From positions 1 through 64,000 of the forward strand of contig NZ_VKJP01000003.1 in the NCBI RefSeq assembly GCF_007280575.1: a stretch of 64,000 nt of DNA. Reading direction: 5' to 3'. The notes below the pieces were generated by a model, which worked only from the letters and a program-made list of their open reading frames with translations, had not been told where the DNA came from and made no database searches. Positions 15,545-64,000 of the stretch are shown in pieces (within the stretch, counting starts at the first letter, position 1; every line of letters begins with the position of its first letter). The translations under genes and the position numbers were made by a program. This DNA comes from Streptomyces benahoarensis. Its GTDB lineage: Bacteria; Actinomycetota; Actinomycetes; Streptomycetales; Streptomycetaceae.

Positions 15545-15801
15545 GCCCGACCGAGGGGCGCGGCGCTTGCGCCCGCGTCCCCACGCCGCGATGCGCCGGA
15601 CCTGGCCGGTGATGCACAATCGCACCAAACCCGTGCACCCCGGGGCTCCCGACGACCGGAAGGCCCGCGCACCGCAGCCCCGGCGGAACCCCCGCCCGCA
15701 CACCGAGGCCGCACCGGCCTCCCGAGACCCGCAGGGACGAGACGACTCTTGCGCGCACACAGCCGACCGGGCCACCACCGCAGCCACGGCGAGGTGGGCC
15801 G

Positions 15802-16923
15802 ATGAGTACGTACCGTGAACGCGTCCCCCGGGGGCCCGCCCGAGCGACCGTGCTGCGCACCGCCGGGACCCGCCAGCGCCGCTCGCACCTGACCGCGCCG
15901 CGCGTCCCGACCGTCGGCATCGACATCGGCGGCACCAAGGTCATGGCGGGCGTCGTCGACGCCGACGGCGCGATCCTGGAGCAGGTCCGCACCGAGACGC
16001 CGGACAAGTCCAAGAGCCCGAAGGTCGTCGAGGACACCATTACCGAGCTGGTCCTCGACCTCTCCGACCGGCACGATGTGCACGCGGTGGGTATCGGCGC
16101 CGCCGGATGGGTCGATGCGGACCGCTCCAACGTCCTCTTCGCCCCGCATCTGAACTGGCGCAACGAACCGCTCCGCGACCGCCTCGCGGGCCGCCTCGCC
16201 GTCCCCGTCATGGTCGACAACGACGCCAACACCGCCGCCTGGGCGGAGTGGCGGTTCGGCGCCGGACGCGGCGAGGACCACCTCGTCATGATCACGCTGG
16301 GCACCGGCATCGGCGGCGCCATCCTGGAGGACGGCCAGGTCAAACGCGGTAAGTACGGGGTGGCCGGGGAGTTCGGCCATATGCAGGTGGTGCCCGGCGG
16401 CCACCGCTGCCCGTGCGGCAACCGCGGCTGCTGGGAGCAGTACAGCTCCGGCAACGCCCTGGTCCGCGAGGCCCGGGAACTGGCCGCCGCCGACTCCCCG
16501 GTCGCGTACAACATCATCGAGCGGGTCAAGGGCAACGTCCCGGACATCACCGGGCCGCTCATCACGGAGCTGGCGCGGGAGGGCGACGCGATGTGCGTCG
16601 AGCTGCTCGCCGAGATCGGCCAGTGGCTCGGCGTCGGCATCGCCAACCTCGCCGCCGCCCTCGACCCGTCCTGCTTCGTCATCGGCGGGGGCGTCAGCGC
16701 CGCCGACGACCTGCTGATCGGCCCCGCCACGGACGCCTTCCGCCGCACCCTCACCGGCCGCGGCTACCGCCCCGAGGCGCGGATCGTCAAGGCGCAGCTG
16801 GGGCCCGAGGCAGGGATGGTCGGCGCCGCGGACCTCGCCCGGCTGGTCGCCCGCCGTTTCCGGCGCGCCAACCGCCGACGGGTGGAGCGTTACGAACGCT
16901 ACGAACGGACCGGCCGCCGATGA
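15802..16923 (+). CDS. ROK-family sugar kinase (glucokinase-like)
   Basis: The product is 373 aa from ATG 15802. A basic N-terminal extension of about 37 residues precedes the ATP-binding DIGGTKVMAGV. The sugar-site motif GEFGHMQVVPGG and the ROK zinc motif CPCGNRGCWEQY (Cys-x-Cys-x4-Cys, with the His before it) are complete, as are TLGTGIGGA and FVIGGGVSAADD. There is no N-terminal helix-turn-helix, so this is an enzyme rather than a ROK repressor. Adjacent to a sugar importer, 257 bp after the ATPase gene, it probably phosphorylates the imported hexose. Its stop overlaps the next ATG (16920-16923). Confidence 0.9.
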   Translation: MSTYRERVPRGPARATVLRTAGTRQRRSHLTAPRVPTVGIDIGGTKVMAGVVDADGAILEQVRTETPDKSKSPKVVEDTITELVLDLSDRHDVHAVGIGAAGWVDADRSNVLFAPHLNWRNEPLRDRLAGRLAVPVMVDNDANTAAWAEWRFGAGRGEDHLVMITLGTGIGGAILEDGQVKRGKYGVAGEFGHMQVVPGGHRCPCGNRGCWEQYSSGNALVREARELAAADSPVAYNIIERVKGNVPDITGPLITELAREGDAMCVELLAEIGQWLGVGIANLAAALDPSCFVIGGGVSAADDLLIGPATDAFRRTLTGRGYRPEARIVKAQLGPEAGMVGAADLARLVARRFRRANRRRVERYERYERTGRR

Positions 16924-17489
16924 CCACCCAGGACCTCACGGGCGCCGCCGCCCAGCCGCCCGCCGCCGCGCCTGAGCGCGAGACGCCCCGCCGCTGGCTG
17001 ATGGCCGTGATCGTCTTCCTGCTGATCGCCCTCCCCGCGGGCTACATCGTCATCTCCGCCGAGCAGAGCCGCGGCAGCGGCGAGACGAAGGAGGCCGAGG
17101 CCGCCGCGACGGGCCTGACCAACGCCTTCCCGTCCAAGGTGCAGCAGCGGATCTACAACGTCCCGGTGCCGCTCGGCTCGACGCCCGTCTACTACTACGA
17201 GACGAACTCCTGGGACAGCAGCTCGCTCTTCGTGCAGTTCCGGACCAACGGCGCGGGCCTGGCCCGCTATCTGAAGGCCATCGGCACCAGCGTCGACGCG
17301 CTCAAGAAGGGTGAGGTCACCATCACGCCCCGGCAGGCGGCGCAGGTCGGCTGGGACTTCACCGGTGACGGCCAGTTCGCCGGATTGCGTGAGCACCGCG
17401 ATACGCCGCAGCCGTCGCAGCAGATCACGGTGAGTTTCGACGAGCCGGGGCATCCGGTGGTGCATACGGTGTCGACCGTCGCGTTCTGA
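16920..17489 (+). CDS. Single-pass membrane protein of unknown function
   Basis: The product is 189 aa. It starts in an ATGA overlap with the ROK kinase gene, so the two are coupled. A 28-residue Ala/Pro-rich cytoplasmic segment precedes one membrane helix (WLMAVIVFLLIALPAGYIVI, about 31-50). An extracellular domain of about 135 residues has no Cys and mixed alpha/beta character (VYYYETNSWDSSSLFVQF, GWDFTGDGQFAGL). I do not recognise a family. Its position as the last gene of the sugar operon suggests an accessory envelope role, which is inference only. Confidence 0.75.
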   Translation: MTTQDLTGAAAQPPAAAPERETPRRWLMAVIVFLLIALPAGYIVISAEQSRGSGETKEAEAAATGLTNAFPSKVQQRIYNVPVPLGSTPVYYYETNSWDSSSLFVQFRTNGAGLARYLKAIGTSVDALKKGEVTITPRQAAQVGWDFTGDGQFAGLREHRDTPQPSQQITVSFDEPGHPVVHTVSTVAF

Positions 17490-17641
17490 GCGGCGGCGGG
17501 TTCCGCGGACCGTTCTGTTCCGGGACGACCGTGCGCCGGGCCGCCCCCCCCCGTACTCCGGACGGCTGAGGCGAACGGGACGGATGTGGCGGATGGGTTC
17601 CCGCCTGCCGTGCGGTCGGTGATCATGCCGGTGCGCCGCGC

Positions 17642-17665
17642 CCGCACCCGTTCGACGGGGTGCGG
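17642..17665. terminator. Hairpin between convergent genes
   Basis: A perfect 8-bp stem (17642-17649 with 17658-17665) with an 8-base loop lies between the + strand operon end (17489) and the - strand stop at 17678. It sits 13 bases past the - strand gene and could serve both directions. Confidence 0.6.
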
Positions 17666-17677
17666 TGACGCGCCCGC

Positions 17678-18082
17678 TCAGCGGGAGCCCGGCCCGTCCT
17701 TCGGGGAGGGAGCCGGGGCGGTGCGGGGGGAGTCGTCGTGCCGCTGATTCTCGGTGCGGAGGCCGTCCGCCAGGCTCCGCATGCCTTCGGTGAACGCGCC
17801 GACCTGCTTGGACCGCACCTCCCGCAGCGCTGACTGTGCGGCGGCGACCGCTGTGACGACCATGTCCTCCAGCGACTGCGGGTCGTCCGGGTCGATGACC
17901 GACGGGTCCACCCGCAGCGAGGTCAGCGTCCCGTCGGAGTCCACCTTCGCGGTGACCAGACCGCCGCGCGCGTGCCCGGTCATCTCGCTGTCCTTCAGCC
18001 CGCCCAGGGCGGACAGGTTCCCCTGGAGGTCGCGCATCCGCTGGGTGAGCGCGGTGATGTCGAAGGACGGGCTGTCGGACAT
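17678..18082 (-). CDS. YbaB/EbfC-like nucleoid-associated protein
   Basis: The product is 134 aa from ATG 18082, with AAGGAG nine bases upstream (18092-18097 on the + strand). The N-terminal helix (DITALTQRMRDLQGNL) is followed by the YbaB/EbfC core: RGGLVTAKVDSDGTLTSLRV, then DPSVIDPDDPQSLEDMVV and a long helix. A disordered tail ends the protein. Family members are small dimeric DNA-binding proteins. In actinomycetes, short divergent YbaB-like proteins often sit beside WXG100 and ESX-type genes, and here one follows the giant WXG-containing gene by 204 bp. A hairpin between the two suggests its own promoter. Confidence 0.8.
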   Translation of the reverse strand: MSDSPSFDITALTQRMRDLQGNLSALGGLKDSEMTGHARGGLVTAKVDSDGTLTSLRVDPSVIDPDDPQSLEDMVVTAVAAAQSALREVRSKQVGAFTEGMRSLADGLRTENQRHDDSPRTAPAPSPKDGPGSR

Positions 18083-18247
18083 GGGCGGGGGCTCCTTGGG
18101 GAGTGCGGGAGGGCGCGGACCGGGCCGCACGCGGCCACGCGCGGGGATGGCAGTGGTCCACAGGCCATCCTGCGGTCCAGGCCGGTGCCTGCCCAGGTCC
18201 CTGTTCTGGGGATCTCCGCCCCGGCGCGGTGGCGGAGATCACGGGCG

Positions 18248-18281
18248 GGTCCGGGGCGCCCCCAGCGGAGCGCCCCGGACC
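18248..18281 (-). terminator. Hairpin terminator of the 13,975-codon gene
   Basis: A perfect 12-bp GC-rich stem (18248-18259 with 18270-18281) around a 10-base loop lies 5 bases past the TAA stop at 18287-18289. Confidence 0.82.
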
Positions 18282-18286
18282 GCCGT

Positions 18287-60214
<41,928 letters not shown>

Positions 60215-60288
60215 GGCGACATCACCTTGGTGGGGAGAAAGGGAAAGGAAAGGGAGGGGAGCCGGGCCCGGGGAAGGCGCGAGCTGGG

Positions 60289-60317
60289 AATATCAGCGAG
60301 ACGTCAGCGAAACGCAA
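60289..60317 (-). promoter_or_regulatory. Candidate promoter of the megaprotein gene
   Basis: On the - strand, TTGCGT (60317-60312) and GATATT (60294-60289) are separated by 17 bases, about 75 bases before the ATG. CTTGCGTTT occurs twice around the -35 box. The untranslated leader between here and the start is unusually pyrimidine-rich (60236-60260). Confidence 0.35.
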
Positions 60318-60374
60318 GAAAAACGCAAGCGGAGCGTCAGTGGGGAATAGCCGGTGGTGCGGAATTTACGGCGG

Positions 60375-60875
60375 TCAGAATGTTTCGCCGATCGCGGACT
60401 TCGTGCCGTCAGTGACGTTCTCCGGATTTCCCCCTCCGCCTCCCCATGAGAGGAGCTGGGAGGCGAAGGCGCCGAACTCCTGGTAGGCCGCCTCCTCCGC
60501 GGAGAGGTAATTGTTGCCCGCCAGCGTCAGCGAGAAGGCGACCCGCGCCAGCACGCTGTTCGCCTGGCTCTGGGTGTCGCCGCCCTTGCCGAAGAGGCTC
60601 GTCATGCAGGCGTCGAGGCGCTGGAAGAAGGCCCCGGCCTCCTCCTGGGTCTGGCCCGCCCAGCCGAGCTGGAGGTCGGTGAGCGACTTGAAGATCTTGG
60701 ATACCTCGTCACCGAGGTCCGAGACGAGCCCGCCCGCGCCGTCGGGCCCGCCGATCTGCTCCCCGTACGTGCGCAGCGCCTCGCCGTCGACACTGATGAA
60801 GGCGTGCGCGCCACCGACCTGGCCGTAGACGACCGGGAGATCGGGCTGGGGCTGGGGGTCGTTGCTGGGGCTCAC
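60375..60875 (-). CDS. WXG100-like small protein (166 aa)
   Basis: The chosen start is GTG 60875, because AGGAG lies five bases upstream; an in-frame GTG at 60908 has no good ribosome site. A Pro-rich start is followed by a helical pair around LQLGWAGQTQEEAGAFF, with W72-x-G74. Downstream, Y123-x-x-x-E127 (YLSAE) fits the YxxxD/E type VII export motif. The C-terminus is Gly-rich. At 166 aa it is longer than a standard WXG100 protein (about 100). The gene lies 160 bp before the megaprotein gene on the same strand and may be its secretion partner. Confidence 0.75.
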   Translation of the reverse strand: MSPSNDPQPQPDLPVVYGQVGGAHAFISVDGEALRTYGEQIGGPDGAGGLVSDLGDEVSKIFKSLTDLQLGWAGQTQEEAGAFFQRLDACMTSLFGKGGDTQSQANSVLARVAFSLTLAGNNYLSAEEAAYQEFGAFASQLLSWGGGGGNPENVTDGTKSAIGETF

Positions 60876-60954
60876 CGCTGCTCCTGGGGCCGTACGCGGG
60901 AGCGCCACCGCACCAGCGGGCAGGAAAGCTCCCTGAGGGATGTCCGGACGCCGA

Positions 60955-60985
60955 CGTCCGCCGTACGACCGGGGTACGGCGGACG
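60955..60985 (-). terminator. Hairpin between the two small WXG100-like genes (distal)
   Basis: A perfect 12-bp stem (60955-60966 with 60974-60985) with a 7-base loop lies downstream of the gene ending at 61042 and upstream of the start at 60875. Confidence 0.6.
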
Positions 60986-60997
60986 CCCTCCGCGTGT

Positions 60998-61036
60998 GGG
61001 GTGCCGTCCGGGCCCACGCGGACCGGACGGCACCCC
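60998..61036 (-). terminator. Hairpin terminator after the first WXG100-like gene (proximal)
   Basis: A perfect 14-bp stem (60998-61011 with 61023-61036) with an 11-base loop starts 6 bases past the stop at 61042. With its neighbour it would limit read-through into the following genes. Confidence 0.7.
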
Positions 61037-61041
61037 TGGCA

Positions 61042-61353
61042 CTACTTGTGGAAGTTCTTCGTGTTCTTGGTCTCGACCTCGTGGTACATGTCGTACGCCG
61101 CCTTCATCCGCCGCTTCATCTCGTGCAACAGCGTGACCAGCGTGTCCATGTGGTCGCTGAACTCACGCTGGAGACCGGAGAAGGTCGCGCTGGACGGGGA
61201 CTGCCAGACGGCCTCGGCGAGCCGGAAGGCTTCCTTCACGGCGGCGATGTCCGCCTCGATGGCGGCGGTGCATCCGCCCACCGTGCCGATGGTGTCGTGG
61301 AGCCGGTCCAGCTCGATCCGGAACTCGTTGAGGGTGAAGCTGCGAGAGGCCAC
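61042..61353 (-). CDS. WXG100-family protein (103 aa)
   Basis: The product has the canonical WXG100 length. The start is GTG 61353, with no strong ribosome site, so it could be mis-set. Two long helices flank the turn VWQSPSSATF, where W50-x-S52 replaces W-x-G. The end has Y90-x-x-x-E94 (YHEVE), the type VII secretion signal form. Such proteins form helical-hairpin dimers exported by ESX systems. It is the first of three genes on this strand leading to the megaprotein and is divergent from the gene at 61532. Confidence 0.82.
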   Translation of the reverse strand: MASRSFTLNEFRIELDRLHDTIGTVGGCTAAIEADIAAVKEAFRLAEAVWQSPSSATFSGLQREFSDHMDTLVTLLHEMKRRMKAAYDMYHEVETKNTKNFHK

Positions 61354-61531
61354 ACGGTGACTTTAAGTGCACAGATGACTCCGATGCAGGTCCCTCTTTC
61401 GACGCCGGTCATGTCACTGATCAGGGGCAACAAGGGTGTCACCGAACGGGGACCTGTCCGTTGCGTACCTGCATTGGATGGGATGGAGGGAACCGGGTTC
61501 CACCCGGGATGATCATGGCGGAAGGGCAATT

Positions 61532-62215
61532 GTGGCAGTGGAACCGAAAGACTCACGGTACGGTCCCCACCGGGTGCCCATCAACACCGATGGCGACGGC
61601 TCGGACACGTCGGGCAATGAAGCACCGCCCCCCACCGCCGCGGCCCCGCCCACCCTCTCGATGCTCTGGCTGAACCCCGAGACGATCACCACCGAGCTGC
61701 CGAAGACCGACGGCGGCGGTGGCGAGAAGAAGGCGACCAAGGCACCGACCCACCCGGCCCTCACCGTCAACATCGGTGGCCTCGCCGACAGCATGGAACT
61801 CCTGCGGACCTCCTCCACCGACCTGGTCACGCAGTACGAGAGCCTCAAGACGCTCGTCCTCGCCGCCGACGCCTCCCACACCGTCTTCGGCGAGCAGGCG
61901 ACCTACACGGACAACATCCCCAAGCCGCGCCCGAACCAGTACGTAGACAGGCGCAACCCGCACGAGCCGACGTTCTTCGACCCCGACGACTTCGGCCCCA
62001 TCATCAAGCCGGACCCGGGCGTGCGGCAGGCGGCCGAGAAGTTCGGCCCCGTCATGTACCCAGCCATGAAGAACGTGCTGATGGAGTGCGCCAACTCCAT
62101 CGAACTGGTCGGCCGGTACATGGTCCTGATGGACCGCGCGGGCACCTACTACGCCCACGCCGACCACTCCTCCGCCTTCCCCGAGCCGACCGGCAAGCCG
62201 ATCGTGGACGGCTGA
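61532..62215 (+). CDS. Helical protein with YxxxD motif, possible ESX-associated protein (227 aa)
   Basis: GTG 61532 is chosen because AAGGG lies five bases upstream and the earlier in-frame codons are not protein-like. A disordered Pro/Gly-rich start of about 70 residues precedes a helical part (VNIGGLADSMELLRTSSTDLVTQYE in two pieces), then an Asp/Pro-rich stretch and a second long helix. Near the end Y207-x-x-x-D211 (YAHAD) fits the type VII export motif. I do not recognise a family; the WXG100-like genes next door support an ESX link. The 178-bp gap to 61353 must hold divergent promoters, but I see no clear boxes there. Confidence 0.68.
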   Translation: MAVEPKDSRYGPHRVPINTDGDGSDTSGNEAPPPTAAAPPTLSMLWLNPETITTELPKTDGGGGEKKATKAPTHPALTVNIGGLADSMELLRTSSTDLVTQYESLKTLVLAADASHTVFGEQATYTDNIPKPRPNQYVDRRNPHEPTFFDPDDFGPIIKPDPGVRQAAEKFGPVMYPAMKNVLMECANSIELVGRYMVLMDRAGTYYAHADHSSAFPEPTGKPIVDG

Positions 62216-62237
62216 GCACACAGGCGCACCGGCATCA

Positions 62238-62289
62238 ACGGGCCGGGTCCCTGCCGATTCCTCACGGAGCGGCCAGGGGCCCGGCCCGT
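62238..62289. terminator. Hairpin 1 of 3 between convergent genes
   Basis: A 16-bp stem (62238-62253 with 62274-62289, one G-T pair) has a 20-base loop and starts 22 bases past the stop of the + strand gene. Confidence 0.7.
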
Positions 62290-62298
62290 CCGGTTCGC

Positions 62299-62320
62299 GG
62301 ACCGTCCGCGCGGACGGTCC
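62299..62320. repeat. Perfect 22-bp palindrome (hairpin 2 of 3)
   Basis: The two 11-base halves meet at 62309/62310. Its last four bases are also the first four of the next palindrome, so only one of the two can fold at a time. Confidence 0.85.
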
Positions 62321-62356
62321 ATGGGCGGGGCGCCGTACGGCGCCCCGCCCATGGAC
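62317..62356. terminator. Perfect 40-bp palindrome (hairpin 3 of 3)
   Basis: Twenty-base halves meet at 62336/62337, giving a near-loopless stem. It lies 30 bases past the - strand stop at 62387, so it can terminate that gene and back up the + strand hairpins. Confidence 0.85.
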
Positions 62357-62386
62357 ATCACCGCGAACCGGTGCCCGACCGCCCGG

Positions 62387-63445
62387 TCACGCGGGCGCGC
62401 AGCTCAGCTGGACCGGCGCGGCGACATCGTGCGCATGCTGCGTCGCCGCCGTGTGGTCGACCCCGGTGTTGAACATCCGCAGCGTCACATGACCGCTGCG
62501 GACCTTGAACGGCCCGGGCGACAGCCACTTTCCGCGGCTGTTGATCTGGTCGATGTCGAATGCGGCGGCGGGGGTGCCGCCGCTGCGGTCGGAGTCGTAG
62601 ATCGCGTACTTGGCGGGGTGCCCGCCGACGTAGAGGATCTTCGGGTTGTTCGGGATGTACACCGCCAATCGGCAGGTCGCAGCGCCCTTGATCTTGGCGG
62701 TGTAGTTGAACTTCCACAGCACGTACTGCGACGGGTCGTACTTCGTCGACGACCCCGACATCGGCAGGGAGACATACCGGCCGGTGCAGCCGGAGCCCGT
62801 GTAGCCGCCGGTGCCGGACTTGACCCAGCCGTTCTCCTTCAGGTTGAAGTTGGGGTCCTTCATCCAGACCCCCGCGGTGGGGCTGGACGGGCAGCCGTAC
62901 CCGGCGAGCGCGGTGAACGCCGGGGCGACACTGCGGGTCCGGGCCGTGCTGGCGCCGCTCCTGGCGGTGGCGCTGGCCTTCGGGCTCGGCGGGGTGTGCG
63001 AGGAGCCCGTCGTGTCCCGAGTGTTCGGCGCGGGTATGTCCTGCCGCCCGTCCGGGGTGAGGTCCTGGCTGCCCGCGCCGCCGCCGGTGCCGCCGCCGAT
63101 GCCGCCGATGCTTCCGCCGCTGGCGCCGCCGCTGGCGCCGCCGGTGCGGGACTCCTGGCCCTTCTCGTGGTGGTCGGCCCGGGCGGTGGCGCCCGCCGGG
63201 GCGACCTTGTCGGCCTGGTTCTTCTTGTCGCCCGGGCTGCTGAGCGCGCCGATGGCGAGGGCGCCCAGGCTCAGCGCGGCGACGACCGCGATACCGATCG
63301 CCACCAGCCGCTTGCCGGGCCTGCCCTGCTCGCCGTCGGCGCGGACGCCTCCCACGAACGCGGAGACGAAACCGTGCCGGTCCTCCTCCGGCAGACGCCC
63401 CGACGCCTCGGCAGCGGGCTGCGGGGACTTTTCCTGGTCAGCCAC
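62387..63445 (-). CDS. One-pass membrane protein with extracellular C-terminal domain
   Basis: GTG 63445 is preferred (352 aa) because GGAG precedes it by nine bases; an ATG five codons upstream (63460) lacks a ribosome site. A cytoplasmic segment of about 45 residues is followed by one membrane helix (LVAIGIAVVAALSLGALAIGAL), a Gly/Ser/Thr-rich linker of about 110 residues, and an extracellular domain of about 175 residues. That domain has four Cys (GYGCP, GSGCTGRY, ATCRLAVYIP, QLSCAP), suggesting two disulfides, and strand-rich sequence such as QYVLWKFNYTAKIKG and GHVTLRMFNTG, like a jelly-roll or carbohydrate-binding fold. Function is unknown. Confidence 0.78.
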   Translation of the reverse strand: MADQEKSPQPAAEASGRLPEEDRHGFVSAFVGGVRADGEQGRPGKRLVAIGIAVVAALSLGALAIGALSSPGDKKNQADKVAPAGATARADHHEKGQESRTGGASGGASGGSIGGIGGGTGGGAGSQDLTPDGRQDIPAPNTRDTTGSSHTPPSPKASATARSGASTARTRSVAPAFTALAGYGCPSSPTAGVWMKDPNFNLKENGWVKSGTGGYTGSGCTGRYVSLPMSGSSTKYDPSQYVLWKFNYTAKIKGAATCRLAVYIPNNPKILYVGGHPAKYAIYDSDRSGGTPAAAFDIDQINSRGKWLSPGPFKVRSGHVTLRMFNTGVDHTAATQHAHDVAAPVQLSCAPA

Positions 63446-63738
63446 GTACGTACTCTCCAATTGTCTTGCCGTAAGGGACAGTCGGCAGAATACCGCTCAC
63501 CGGCAATCGGAAAAGGTCTCCGGGAGAAAATCGAATCGCTTCGAACGGTTTGCCTTCCGGGGCCGCGTGGAGCGATTGTGTGATGCCCCGGCGGAGCATT
63601 GCCGTTCCGTTCCGTCTCATCGTCGATCCGGGGTACACCGATCGGTGCGGTACGTTGGGGTGCATCGCCCCGTTCCTCCGCTAGTCTGCCGTTCGGGGGT
63701 TCGGGGAACGACGCGTTGATCTGACGACAGGAATACGC

Positions 63739-64000
63739 ATGTCTAGTTGTGCGCGCATTGTCATTGTCGAGCGCCAGAATCTCGTCCGGTACGGTCTGGA
63801 AAGGGCGCTTTCCCGGGCTTCGTGGCTCGAGGTGGTCGCCTCGGTCGAGCGCGTGCAGGACCTCCCGCTCGCCCCGGGAGCCGACGCCCCTGACGCCATC
63901 CTCTACAGCCCACCCGCGTACGACCACACGGGAACGGAGACACCGGCGCGAACCCTCGACCGCCTCGTCGCCTGCGCCCCGGTGCTCCTGATCTCGGGCT
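63739..64000 (+). CDS. Response-regulator-like protein, 3'-partial (first 87 aa)
   Basis: ATG 63739 follows a weak AGGAA; the frame is open to the end of the window. RIVIVERQNLVRYGLERALS matches the start of NarL/LuxR-type receiver domains, which usually read R-V-x-V-D-D-x-x-L-V-R-x-G-L. The expected phospho-acceptor strand reads PDAILYSPP, with Ser or Tyr where Asp should be, and one of the early acidic pair is missing. It may be an atypical, phosphorylation-independent regulator. The output domain lies outside the window. TAGTCT at 63682 could be a -10 box, but no -35 fits well. Confidence 0.68.
   Translation, partial: MSSCARIVIVERQNLVRYGLERALSRASWLEVVASVERVQDLPLAPGADAPDAILYSPPAYDHTGTETPARTLDRLVACAPVLLISG

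Noticed and set aside
15545-15801. A possible small gene or attenuator between the ATPase and ROK kinase genes
   Set aside because: The only frame present (about 83 codons) has no ribosome site or protein-like composition. The single short stem seen (5 bp) is too weak to call.
61436-61531. An upstream extension of the + strand gene at 61532
   Set aside because: The extra 32 codons read unlike the rest and lack a ribosome site, whereas GTG 61532 has AAGGG five bases before it.

Overview
The window is very GC-rich, with the codon use, GTG starts, hairpin terminators and gene families of a high-GC actinomycete. Streptomyces or a close relative is the best guess. About 84% of it is coding sequence for two giant modular proteins. 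No gap between genes exceeds 300 bases.

Layout, left to right. (1) 1-11351 (+): the 3' part of a giant gene (at least 3,782 codons; the start lies before the window). It carries a metzincin-like zinc-protease motif, a large internal duplication with EndoU-nuclease-like modules, an ADP-ribosyltransferase-like remnant and helical modules. (2) 11565-12410 (+): a secreted cyclohexadienyl (arogenate/prephenate) dehydratase of the PheC type. (3) 12658-17489 (+): a sugar-uptake operon. A lipoprotein binding protein, permease and single-domain ATPase are followed by a ROK sugar kinase and a small one-pass membrane protein. Three of its four junctions are ATGA overlaps. (4) 17678-18082 (-): a YbaB/EbfC-like nucleoid-associated protein. 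(5) 18287-60214 (-): one uninterrupted 13,975-codon frame (roughly 1.5 MDa). It starts with a WXG100-like helical hairpin and membrane segments and ends in a helical repeat array of about 6,300 residues. Between these lie Ala-rich helical regions, two protein-glutaminase-like domains with complete Cys-His-Asp triads, a degenerate zincin, a caspase-like (clan CD) domain and a long beta-rich region. (6) 60375-62215: two small WXG100-like genes (-) upstream of the giant gene, and a divergent gene (+) with a C-terminal YxxxD motif. (7) 62387-63445 (-): a one-pass membrane protein with a C-terminal extracellular domain. (8) 63739-end (+): the start of a response-regulator-like gene.

How they may work together: two WXG100-like proteins, then a giant protein with its own N-terminal W-x-G hairpin, then a YbaB-like gene, all on one strand, look like a type VII (ESX) secretion substrate locus. 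The machinery genes (EccB, EccC, EccD, MycP) are not in the window. The two giants share a helical module, and the one in (5) has multiplied at least 13-fold, so they probably belong to one protein class. I infer surface or secreted megaeffectors that carry both intact and decayed toxin-type enzyme domains. The PheC and sugar-operon genes between them look like ordinary chromosomal genes.
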